Assembly (NCBI GenBank): GCA_018646565.1
Contig: JABGUO010000388.1
Coordinates: 1-8,290 of the forward strand
Reading direction: 5' to 3'
Length of the DNA stretch: 8,290 nucleotides
Origin: Opitutia bacterium
GTDB taxonomy: Bacteria > Verrucomicrobiota > Verrucomicrobiia > Opitutales > Seribacteraceae
Shown: in pieces, positions 1-5,480 of the stretch
Numbering within the stretch: the first letter of the stretch is position 1
Layout: each line of letters starts with the position of its first letter
Notes under the pieces: generated by a model
What the model saw: only the letters and a program-made list of their open reading frames with translations
Databases searched by the model: none
What the model was told of the DNA's origin: nothing
Translations under genes and position numbers: made by a program

Positions 1-228
1 ATTTTAAAAGCACTCGAACTTTCGAAAAGAGATTTTGTAATTCCAGACTTTGCGACATTCCCTCCGGAGATTATAAACTTTCTACCTTACATACTCGCGA
101 AAAATGGAATCCAGCCTAAAAGAATTAATAATGTAGAACTTGTGCCGGATAATAAAGGTGGAATTCAAATTACAACCACTGATGATTTAACTCTCTCGAT
201 CGAGATCAAACTTACTAAGAAAAATTAA
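1..228 (+). CDS. C-terminal end of an unrecognised protein (cut by window edge)
   Basis: The frame is open from the first base to a TAA at 226-228, giving the last 75 residues of a protein whose start lies outside the window. The piece begins with a Lys/Glu-rich stretch (ILKALELSKRDFVIPDF), continues through a proline- and hydrophobic-containing segment (FPPEIINFLPYILAKNGI) and ends in alternating hydrophobic/polar residues (IQITTTDDLTLSIEIKL) that look like beta strands, then a basic KLTKKN tail. I do not recognise the family from this fragment and assign no function. It has no membrane segment. The stop is 13 bp before the GTG of the S4-domain gene on the same strand, so the two are probably co-transcribed. 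That it is coding is inferred from the uninterrupted frame, the tight spacing and the sensible amino-acid composition. Confidence 0.6.
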   Translation: MLKALELSKRDFVIPDFATFPPEIINFLPYILAKNGIQPKRINNVELVPDNKGGIQITTTDDLTLSIEIKLTKKN

Positions 229-241
229 ATGGTAAAGAAGA

Positions 242-634
242 GTGGATAAAGTTCGGTTAGATCGGTTTTTATGGGCTTCCCGTTTTTATAAAACCCGGTC
301 GTTATCCACTGACGCATGTAAAAGAAACTGGATTAGCATAAATGATTTAACTGCAAAGCCGTCTAAAGAGGTGCGGATAGGTGATATAATTAAAATAAAA
401 AAATCCTCTCATTACAGGTCGATCAAAATAATTGTTCTCCTTAACAAACGGGTCGGAGCTAGTAAAGTAGAGGACTATATTGAGGATATTACTCCTCCCG
501 AAGAGGTTGAAAAAGAACGGGAGCACAACCAAAACCGAAAACTTTTCAATCTCTCTACATCTCATAAAGGTAGACCATCCAAGAAACAAAGAAGGGACCT
601 TGAAGAATTTCTTTACTATGGAAGGGAAGATTAA
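242..634 (+). CDS. hslR: S4-domain RNA-binding protein, Hsp15 (HslR)-like
   Basis: This 130-residue protein has the size and layout of the Hsp15 family. In E. coli, Hsp15 binds 50S subunits that still carry a nascent chain and helps recycle them; the related RqcP acts in ribosome quality control. The S4 RNA-binding fold covers about residues 4-55: RLDRFLWASRFYKTRS at 5-20, then the short helix and the VRIGDIIKI strand at 44-52. A basic, charged C-terminal extension ends with the family-typical GRPSKKQRRDLEEF at 110-123. The start is GTG. The same frame has a TAA at 233-235, so no upstream start is possible, and the S4 domain begins at residue 4. There is no good Shine-Dalgarno site: purines AAAGAAGA abut the start with almost no spacer. 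An ATG at 229 is out of frame and stops after six codons. Family assignment is firm; the Hsp15 versus RqcP-like role is not resolved. Confidence 0.85.
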   Translation: MDKVRLDRFLWASRFYKTRSLSTDACKRNWISINDLTAKPSKEVRIGDIIKIKKSSHYRSIKIIVLLNKRVGASKVEDYIEDITPPEEVEKEREHNQNRKLFNLSTSHKGRPSKKQRRDLEEFLYYGRED

Positions 635-1050
635 TCGGTATTAAAGAATGAAAAAGATAACGCTCAAAAATATCAAATTTCAACTTGAACTACCGATAAG
701 AAATTAGAGTTAAAAATTAGATTTCCTTGTTGCACCAAATATGAGTTAAAGCCGCCCTCTCGAAGTGAAAGCCTACTTCTCCTCACTTCTTACCAGCGTT
801 TGCTTTAATCAATTTCGGGTTGTGTTGATATTATTATATTCCAAAAATCAAGTGCAAGTAGAGGGGAAGGAGTTTTATTTTAAATTGGACCGGTTGAAAG
901 GATGACTTTTTTTAGAAATTTAAAAATTCGATCACTCAGGGGATGGAAATCACGTTATTTTAAATCCAAAATTACTACATGTGGATTTTCTTGACCAAGA
1001 TCTATTGTAAAAATACTTGCAAGAAACTTTAAGCATCGGCATTAAAAAGA
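635..1050. other. 416-bp non-coding gap between hslR and the lipoprotein gene
   Basis: No reading frame of convincing length or composition occurs on either strand. Most of the gap is very AT-rich with many A or T runs. It holds three things worth noting. First, a 7-bp inverted repeat (634-640 with 691-697, ATCGGTA/TACCGAT, about 50 nt apart) begins at the hslR stop. Second, a GC-richer island lies near 746-808, described separately. Third, a TTGACC at about 990 lies upstream of the lipoprotein gene, but its best -10 partner, AATACT about 15 bp further on, is poor, so I do not call a promoter. No strong intrinsic terminator (GC stem plus T run) follows hslR. Confidence 0.6.
746..808. ncRNA. 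Candidate structured RNA or imperfect hairpin element (strand unknown)
   Basis: Two nested perfect inverted repeats are visible. The outer arms are TTAAAGC (746-752) and GCTTTAA (802-808). The inner arms are GAAGTGA (762-768) and TCACTTC (783-789), enclosing a 14-nt loop. Three further outer pairs (742-744 with 809-811) are possible if G745 bulges, and CGC (753-755) can pair with GCG (796-798). The core 751-800 is about 54% G+C within a much more AT-rich gap. A minus-strand TATAAT at 833-838 could start a leftward transcript across it, but no good -35 lies at the right distance. It does not carry the SRP, tmRNA or RNase P signatures I looked for. It could equally be a protein-binding element or chance. 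Confidence 0.25.
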
Positions 1051-2763
1051 ATGATGAACAAGATTATATTCCCTTTTCTCACAAGTTTGCTTGTATGCCT
1101 TTTTTCATCTTGTATTCAAACAAGTCCATCCTCAAAGGTTAACCCAAGCAGAGACAAGACGGTAATGCTCCATTGGTTAGACTTAGACGACCAAGGAATT
1201 GTTCGACTAACTGGAAACGACGGAAATGTTTCGAAGTCAAGCAACCCCTTTACTGGTGAGGCGATTGAAACATTTGAACAAAGCCCGACAAAATCAGTAT
1301 CCGAGTGGAAAGAAGGAAAGAAACACGGTACTACCACCGAGTATTTTTACAACGGACGAAAAAGAAGAATCATCAATTACAAAAATGGCATTAAGCACGG
1401 CATTGCCGAAGAATATAGAATAACCGGAGAATTACTCCGCAGGGAAACTTACCAAGAGGGTAACCTTAATGGTCCTAAAAGCGAATGGCACCCCAATGGT
1501 GCGAAAATTTTAGAAGTTCAAATGAGAAATGCCAAACCTCATGGCGAGGCACTTGAATGGTATCCAGATGGTTTGGAAAAATCGTCCACCATTTATCGTC
1601 ACGGTCTACGTGAGGGCCCCTCCTCCGAGTGGTACACCAACGGTCAAAGAAAACTCGGCCTTTTTTACCAAAAAGATAAACAACACGGCCAAAGAACAAT
1701 TTGGTATGAAGATGGACAAAAAAGATTAACCGCTCAGTTTGAAGAGGATATGATGGAAGGAAATTCACAGGGTTGGTTTCCAGGTGGACAACAACAATTT
1801 GATTACAACTTCAGGAAAAACCTTGAACATGGTGTCTGCACTGAATGGAACTCGGAAGGCAAAAAGATTTCAGAAATCCGGTTTGTTGACGGTTCTCCCT
1901 CTCAAAACTTATTAACCGGTGAAAAAATTATTACTCCGGCAGTCGATAAAGAAGATCCATCTAGTTCCTCCATTCCTAGTACAGAAAATGCGACTCCATT
2001 ATTAAACCCTTCCGCTAATCCTACCAATGAAGGAGTATTCGCCCCTCCTTCCCTAAATAACGATACTCGAAATTCACAAAATACGATTTCCAAGGAATTA
2101 CCCACAAAACCTATACCGGAAATCGAAAAGGAAATCTTAGTTCCACCTCCTCCTACAATACCACTTAATCCAGTTTCTAATGACATAGCAGTCCCACAGG
2201 CAGAACCCCCGAGTGCTCCTCCACCTACTGCCCCTACTGTGCCCGGTTTCAATCCATTTGAAGATGAGCCCTCAAAACCTAAGGTAAATCCAATTGAGCA
2301 ACAACCCATTGAAGTAATTCCGACACCTCCGCTCCCCCCTCCTCCTCCCCCCTCTTTTGATCCGTTTGAAGATAAGCCTTTAGTGCCGAATCAGTCTGCA
2401 CTTCCACCACCTCCACCCCCTCCTTCGTTTAATCCGTTTGAGGACAATCTATCTCCTTCTTCAGAAACACCCGTTTTAGAAGAAACCACACCTCCGCCTC
2501 CGCCCCCTCCTCCTGGGAATATTAATCCATTTAACAACCCGTCTACCAGTCCTGCTACTGACGCAAAAGATACTCCATTTGATCCATTTGCAACCGAGGA
2601 CGAAGCAACACAAGGAAAGGATTCTGATGTACCGCTCGGAGATGTATTTAATACTCCTCCACAAGCTTCTCCTACAGAAAGTGGTTTTGATAATATTCCG
2701 CCACCACCACCTCCTCCCCCTACTTTCAATCCTTTTGACTTGCCTCCGTTACCTGGAGAATAA
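1051..2763 (+). CDS. Predicted lipoprotein: YwqK/MORN-like 24-residue repeats plus polyproline/NPF tail
   Basis: This is a 570-residue protein of unknown function with three parts. Residues 1-21 form a lipoprotein signal: MMNK, a hydrophobic core, and a lipobox-like LFSSC with Cys21 as the likely acylated residue. The Phe at -3 is not ideal. Residues about 75-286 are tandem 24-residue repeats of the YwqK/MORN type, with pattern W-Y-x-x-G-x-K then H-G or E-G then E-W. Seven units at 99-266 have no insertion or deletion. Residues about 290-570 are a low-complexity, Pro/Ser/Glu-rich, probably disordered tail. It has four runs of 6-8 prolines (429-434, 452-458, 481-488, 550-557) and six NPF or DPF motifs. 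Automated pipelines often label such repeats 'toxin-antitoxin YwqK antitoxin'. Nothing here supports an antitoxin role: there is no toxin partner next door. Envelope location is inferred from the lipobox; the repeat domain is probably a beta-rich scaffold. ATG at 1051 is immediately followed by ATG at 1054, so either could be used. The upstream AAAAAGA is a weak ribosome site. The gene stands alone, with a gap before it and a convergent tRNA after. Confidence 0.85.
   Translation: MMNKIIFPFLTSLLVCLFSSCIQTSPSSKVNPSRDKTVMLHWLDLDDQGIVRLTGNDGNVSKSSNPFTGEAIETFEQSPTKSVSEWKEGKKHGTTTEYFYNGRKRRIINYKNGIKHGIAEEYRITGELLRRETYQEGNLNGPKSEWHPNGAKILEVQMRNAKPHGEALEWYPDGLEKSSTIYRHGLREGPSSEWYTNGQRKLGLFYQKDKQHGQRTIWYEDGQKRLTAQFEEDMMEGNSQGWFPGGQQQFDYNFRKNLEHGVCTEWNSEGKKISEIRFVDGSPSQNLLTGEKIITPAVDKEDPSSSSIPSTENATPLLNPSANPTNEGVFAPPSLNNDTRNSQNTISKELPTKPIPEIEKEILVPPPPTIPLNPVSNDIAVPQAEPPSAPPPTAPTVPGFNPFEDEPSKPKVNPIEQQPIEVIPTPPLPPPPPPSFDPFEDKPLVPNQSALPPPPPPPSFNPFEDNLSPSSETPVLEETTPPPPPPPPGNINPFNNPSTSPATDAKDTPFDPFATEDEATQGKDSDVPLGDVFNTPPQASPTESGFDNIPPPPPPPPTFNPFDLPPLPGE
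1345..1848 (+). repeat. Seven in-frame 72-bp (24-residue) YwqK/MORN-like repeats
   Basis: The lipoprotein residues 99-122, 123-146, 147-170, 171-194, 195-218, 219-242 and 243-266 are seven units of exactly 24 residues. Each unit begins with a variable aromatic or charged residue followed two or three residues later by G (for example YTNGQRK, YEDGQKR, FPGGQQQ). Each has an aromatic or hydrophobic centre, then HG, EG or NG at about position 18-19, and ends in EW, IW, GW or EY. Degenerate units flank the array at about 75-98 and 267-286. At DNA level the copies have diverged, so this is an old array conserved as protein rather than a fresh tandem duplication. Confidence 0.8.
2248..2739 (+). repeat. 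Repeated polyproline + (F)NPF/DPF motif region in the lipoprotein tail
   Basis: Six copies of an [ND]PF core occur at residues 401, 437, 461, 492, 511 and 560. The fullest form is a run of prolines, then S/T/G, F, N or D, P, F, E, D (for example SFDPFEDKP and SFNPFEDNL). Spacing between cores is irregular: 36, 24, 31, 19 and 49 residues. The DNA of the copies resembles each other (TTT/TTC, AAT/GAT, CCN, TTT, GA) but synonymous positions vary. It looks like a linear-motif array in a disordered segment. The binding partner, if any, is unknown. Confidence 0.75.
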
Positions 2764-2814
2764 AGTCGAGATTTAATTAGGAATAGTAAAAGTTAATAGA
2801 ACTTTCGAAAAAAG

Positions 2815-2888
2815 TGGCAGCCCGGCAGGGATTTGAACCCCGACTGAGAGTACCAAAAACTCCTGTGCTACCATTACACCACCGGGCT
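2815..2888 (-). tRNA. tRNA-Gln (anticodon UUG), with encoded CCA
   Basis: Reading the minus strand, the acceptor arms AGCCCGG (2888-2882) and CCGGGCT (2825-2819) pair perfectly. The discriminator base is G (2818), as is usual for Gln tRNAs, and CCA is encoded (2817-2815). A D-arm containing GGTGTAATGGTAGCAC follows the acceptor stem. The anticodon stem GGAGT/ACTCT holds the loop TTTTGGT, so positions 34-36 read TTG, which decodes CAA and CAG as glutamine. The T arm GGGGTTCAAATCCCT has the TTCAA loop motif. The gene is on the strand opposite its neighbours, converging on the lipoprotein gene and diverging from pyrH. A T6 run (minus strand, 2813-2808) begins two bases after the CCA end and may help terminate transcription. 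Confidence 0.95.
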
Positions 2889-2894
2889 ACTTCT

Positions 2895-2925
2895 TATAAA
2901 ATGATCACAACTCAATTAAAGTCAA
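2895..2925 (-). promoter_or_regulatory. Possible promoter of tRNA-Gln
   Basis: On the minus strand TTGACT (2925-2920) is a good -35 match. It is followed 18-19 bp later by TTTTAT or TTTATA (within 2901-2895), a moderate -10 within the -10-like segment TTTTATAAG. Transcription would begin within a few bases of the tRNA 5' end at 2888. The spacer is slightly longer than the usual 17 bp. The same 65-bp gap must also serve pyrH, for which TATAAA at 2895-2900 on the plus strand is the only -10-like string and has no good -35. Confidence 0.35.
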
Positions 2926-2953
2926 GATTCTTGCTTAAAAAATAACTCAAATT

Positions 2954-3667
2954 ATGCCCAGTAAATTTAAAAGAATTATTCTTAAAATAAGTGGAGAAAT
3001 CCTTGGTAGTAGAGAAGAGGGGGAACCCATTCACGCAAAATCATTGGAAAATATTTGCTCTGAGATTAAAGCTGTTTCTGATATGGGAGTTGAGGTGGGC
3101 CTGGTGGTTGGTGGAGGAAATATTTTTCGCGGATTACAGGGAAGCGATAAGGGAATTGATCGTACGACAGGTGACTCAATGGGCATGCTTGCCACTGTAA
3201 TTAACGGTCTTGCATTGATGGATCGACTCGAAAAAATGGGGTCTGTAGTTCGGGTGCAAAGTGCGATTCCGATGGATAAATTAGCAGAACCCTACATTCA
3301 AAGACGAGCGATCAGACATTTAGAAAGAGGTCGAATTGTTATTTTTGTATCTGGAACCGGTAATCCATATTTTTCCACTGATACCACTGCCGCTCTACGA
3401 GCAAGTGAAATTTCGGCTGAAATTATCCTTAAGGCGACAAAAGTAGATGGTATTTACGATAAAGACCCACATAAATTTAATGATGCCGTAAGATTTGAAA
3501 GTCTCAGTTATATGGATTGCCTCGAAAAAAGACTCTCCGTTATGGACTCTACGGCATTTTCACTCTGCATGGATAATGGCATGCCAATCCTAGTATTTGA
3601 CCTGCAACAAAAACATTCAATTCGAATGGCTGTTGCAGGAGAAAAGATTGGTACTATTGTAAAATAA
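2954..3667 (+). CDS. pyrH: UMP kinase (uridylate kinase)
   Basis: PyrH phosphorylates UMP to UDP using ATP, an essential cytosolic step of pyrimidine nucleotide synthesis. It is an allosteric hexamer of the amino-acid-kinase fold in bacteria. The 237-residue length is normal for the family, and every family motif I would expect is present. The N-terminal ATP-binding strand is LKISGE (10-15). The glycine loop is GGGNIFRG (53-60). The regulatory and UMP region is [12 protein letters not shown] (74-85). The UMP-binding segment is [17 protein letters not shown] (134-150). The nucleotide-binding [13 protein letters not shown] (160-172) and C-terminal [11 protein letters not shown] (195-205) follow. 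The ATG at 2954 places the first strand at the usual distance, but no Shine-Dalgarno sequence precedes it. frr follows after 40 bp, the widely conserved pyrH-frr order. rpsB and tsf, often upstream, are not here; a divergent tRNA-Gln is. Confidence 0.97.
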   Translation: MPSKFKRIILKISGEILGSREEGEPIHAKSLENICSEIKAVSDMGVEVGLVVGGGNIFRGLQGSDKGIDRTTGDSMGMLATVINGLALMDRLEKMGSVVRVQSAIPMDKLAEPYIQRRAIRHLERGRIVIFVSGTGNPYFSTDTTAALRASEISAEIILKATKVDGIYDKDPHKFNDAVRFESLSYMDCLEKRLSVMDSTAFSLCMDNGMPILVFDLQQKHSIRMAVAGEKIGTIVK

Positions 3668-3707
3668 ACCTTTCGACCAAAATCAAATTATATAACCCAG
3701 CCCAACC

Positions 3708-4265
3708 ATGGAAACCTCACTAATTTTCGATAAGATGAATCAAGACATGAACAAATCAATTGATCATGTAATGAATGAATTTAAAACCCTCCATACAGGA
3801 AAAGCAAATACCTCAATGGTGGAGAACATATCGGTTGATGTCTATGGTTCTGCAATGAAACTGCGTGATATCGCAGCAATTACCACCCCAGATGCAAGAA
3901 CCATCCAAATTCAACCATGGGACAAAACAAGCTGTGCTCCGATTGAAAAAGCCCTTCTCGAAGCTAAGATCGGTATTACTCCTTTAATTACAGGGGAACT
4001 TATCCGCCTACCCATTCCTGAATTGAGTGGTGAGAGAAGAGAAGAATTATGTAAGGTGGCTCAAGGGTTTGCCGAGCAAAGCAGAGTGGGAGTCCGTGCC
4101 TCCAGAAAAGAAGCGATGGACGGTTTAAAGATAGCTCAGAAAGAGGGTCTACCCGAAGATGATTTTAAAAGATCCGAAAAAGAAGTTCAGAAAAATACTG
4201 ATGATGCAGTGATCAAAATTAACGAAGCACTTGCAAATAAAGAATCGGATCTTCGCAAAGTGTAA
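3708..4265 (+). CDS. frr: Ribosome recycling factor
   Basis: RRF works with EF-G in the cytosol to split post-termination ribosomes. The protein has 185 residues, the usual length. Domain I is a three-helix bundle formed by residues about 1-30 and 105-185, and domain II is a beta/alpha insert at about 31-104. Visible family marks are TGKAN (30-34, for the common TGRAS/TGRAN), ISVDVYGS (41-48), ITTPDARTIQIQPWDK (58-73), LIRLPIPELSGERREEL (98-114) and RVGVRASRKEAMDGLK (126-141). The last helix contains LPEDDFKRSEKEVQ (148-161). The ATG at 3708 is right for the first helix. The bases before it (CCCAGCCCAACC) contain no Shine-Dalgarno sequence. It lies 40 bp after pyrH with no terminator between, so it is probably co-transcribed. 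Confidence 0.97.
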   Translation: METSLIFDKMNQDMNKSIDHVMNEFKTLHTGKANTSMVENISVDVYGSAMKLRDIAAITTPDARTIQIQPWDKTSCAPIEKALLEAKIGITPLITGELIRLPIPELSGERREELCKVAQGFAEQSRVGVRASRKEAMDGLKIAQKEGLPEDDFKRSEKEVQKNTDDAVIKINEALANKESDLRKV

Positions 4266-4277
4266 AATACTAATATC

Positions 4278-4304
4278 TTGGATCAGGTACGATTCTACTA
4301 GAAT
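4278..4304 (+). promoter_or_regulatory. Possible proB promoter overlapping a palindrome
   Basis: TTGGAT (4278-4283, 3 of 6 consensus positions) is followed after 15 bp by TAGAAT (4299-4304, 5 of 6). A transcript would start near 4311, about 23 bases before the proB TTG codon. The spacer is short and the -35 is weak, so this is tentative. The -10 lies inside the palindrome at 4291-4305, the arrangement expected if a repressor bound there. Confidence 0.25.
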
Positions 4305-4305
4305 C
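4291..4305. promoter_or_regulatory. 15-bp perfect inverted repeat in the frr-proB gap (operator-like)
   Basis: GATTCTA-C-TAGAATC has two perfect 7-bp arms around one central base, inside the 68-bp gap between frr and proB. As RNA the one-base loop cannot form a full hairpin, so a dimeric DNA-binding protein is a more natural reading than a terminator. An 8-bp direct repeat AATCACAT (4302-4309 and 4319-4326) and a second GATTC (4328-4332) lie just downstream. No regulator is identified in this window. Confidence 0.4.
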
Positions 4306-4333
4306 ACATGAACCGGGAAATCACATAGATTCC

Positions 4334-5437
4334 TTGAAAAAAATAGTTATTAAACTGGGCACCGGTATTCTCTCTGCAGGCAGAGGAAATATCAGAACTG
4401 ACCGTATGGAAGAATGGGCAAAGAGTATAGCAACTTTGTCTGCACAAGGTGTTGAAACAATTTTAGTAAGTTCTGGTGCAGTTGGATTAGGAATGGGAAA
4501 ATTAGGGATTGAAGAAAGGCCCAAAGATTTATCCCTACTGCGGGCCTGTGCCTCCATTGGGCAATGCCTTCTCATGAACGCATGGAGTCAATCATTAGAA
4601 AAAGCCGGCTTGATTGCTTCGCAAGTTCTTTTAACCCGTGAGGATTTTGAAAGTAGAAAACGATCACAAAAGGTGGAAGAAACTCTTTGTACACTTCTTA
4701 AGCAAAAGGTTGTTCCAGTAGTAAACGAAAATGACTCGGTAAGTGATGAAGAAATAAAATTTGGAGATAATGACATTCTATCCGCATTACTTGCTTCAAT
4801 CGGAAAAGCAGATTTTCTGATCATCCTATCCACAGCAACCGGATTAATGACCCACCCGACCTCCGGAACTCTAATTCCGTTCGTTGCTGAAATCACACCC
4901 TCCATCGAAGCTATGGCAAAAGGCACCCACAGTGCAACCGCAGTGGGCGGCATGGTTACCAAGATAGAGGCGGCAAAAATTGCCTGTGGGTCTGGATGTG
5001 CAGTTTTTATAGGAAGCGGTGAACAACCGGCAGAGCTTTCCAGTATTATCAATGGGAAAAATGTACAGGGGACTTTTTTTGCACCCACTGGACTTGAGTT
5101 ATCAGAAAGAAAAAAATGGGTTGCATTTTTCCCTACTCCGAAAGGTTCATTAACAATAGATATCGGTGCCGAGGAAGCCATTATTGAAAAAGGAGGTAGT
5201 TTGCTGGCCATTGGCATTAGCAAAATTGAAGGAGATTTCGAAAAAGCGGATGTTGTAGAAATAAAAAATCAACAAGAACAAATTATTGCACGCGGAATTA
5301 CTCGATTTAGTAAACATGAATTACTGGGGCTTCAGGGTAAGCAAAATGAAGAAATCCTTGCGTTATTTCCTGGGAAAAATCGACCCGAAGTGATTCACCG
5401 GGATCATTTAGCGCCATTACAGAGCGAAAAAAGCTGA
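4334..5437 (+). CDS. proB: Glutamate 5-kinase (TTG start), kinase + PUA domains
   Basis: ProB phosphorylates L-glutamate to gamma-glutamyl phosphate, the first and normally proline-inhibited step of proline synthesis in the cytosol. The 367-residue length is typical of the two-domain form. The amino-acid-kinase domain (about 1-255) shows IVIKLGTGIL (4-13), VSSGAVGLG (45-53), VNENDSV (130-136), GDNDILSA (144-151) and VGGMVTKIEAA (204-214). A C-terminal PUA domain (about 270-360) includes ARGITRFS and VIHRDHL. The nucleotide loop usually written LTDxxGLYTADP reads LSTATGLMTHPT (165-176). It has lost the conserved TD pair and ADP, so ATP contacts are altered, perhaps a lineage trait. The start is TTG; in-frame codons upstream back to the TAA at 4271-4273 include no ATG, GTG or TTG, and the domain begins right after this codon. 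proA is not adjacent in the window. frr lies upstream and a helicase gene 43 bp downstream on the same strand. Confidence 0.93.
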   Translation: MKKIVIKLGTGILSAGRGNIRTDRMEEWAKSIATLSAQGVETILVSSGAVGLGMGKLGIEERPKDLSLLRACASIGQCLLMNAWSQSLEKAGLIASQVLLTREDFESRKRSQKVEETLCTLLKQKVVPVVNENDSVSDEEIKFGDNDILSALLASIGKADFLIILSTATGLMTHPTSGTLIPFVAEITPSIEAMAKGTHSATAVGGMVTKIEAAKIACGSGCAVFIGSGEQPAELSSIINGKNVQGTFFAPTGLELSERKKWVAFFPTPKGSLTIDIGAEEAIIEKGGSLLAIGISKIEGDFEKADVVEIKNQQEQIIARGITRFSKHELLGLQGKQNEEILALFPGKNRPEVIHRDHLAPLQSEKS

Positions 5438-5457
5438 ATACGCTTGCCCGTTCATCC

Positions 5458-5480
5458 CCTTTTAGAGAAAGGTATTTCTC
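5458..5480 (+). promoter_or_regulatory. Hairpins over the helicase ribosome-binding site
   Basis: Directly before the GTG start at 5481, GAGAAA (5465-5470), GGTA and TTTCTC (5475-5480) form a perfect 6-bp stem with a 4-base loop. An alternative stem, CCTTT (5458-5462) with AAAGG (5468-5472), uses the same purines. AAAGG at 5468-5472, 8 bases from the start, is the best Shine-Dalgarno candidate in the window and is sequestered in either fold. The stems are short and A-U-rich, so any effect would be modest and sensitive to temperature or bound factors. Confidence 0.35.

Noticed and set aside
648..707. 19-residue ORF (MKKITLKNIKFQ...) just after hslR
   Set aside because: Very short, no ribosome-binding site and Lys-rich as expected from AT-rich DNA; not supportable as a gene.
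2391..2729. Minus-strand Gly-rich ORF of 112 codons
   Set aside because: It is the reverse complement of the polyproline codons (CCN gives NGG, read as Gly). Its composition is fully explained by the plus-strand lipoprotein gene.
1051..2763. YwqK-type antitoxin of a toxin-antitoxin pair
   Set aside because: Only the repeat family name suggests it; there is no small toxin gene adjacent, and the protein is a large predicted lipoprotein.
16..2811. 13-bp direct repeat GAACTTTCGAAAA at 16-28 and 2799-2811
   Set aside because: A-rich, short, within unrelated contexts (a coding end and a tRNA 3' flank) and with no third copy seen; consistent with chance.
3671..3696. Promoter for frr using TATAAC at 3691-3696
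   Set aside because: No -35 at acceptable distance; frr is more simply co-transcribed with pyrH.
4588..5223. Minus-strand ORF of 211 codons antisense to proB
   Set aside because: It lies wholly within a clear proB frame, has no recognisable domain and has a shadow-like Ser/Ala/Pro composition.
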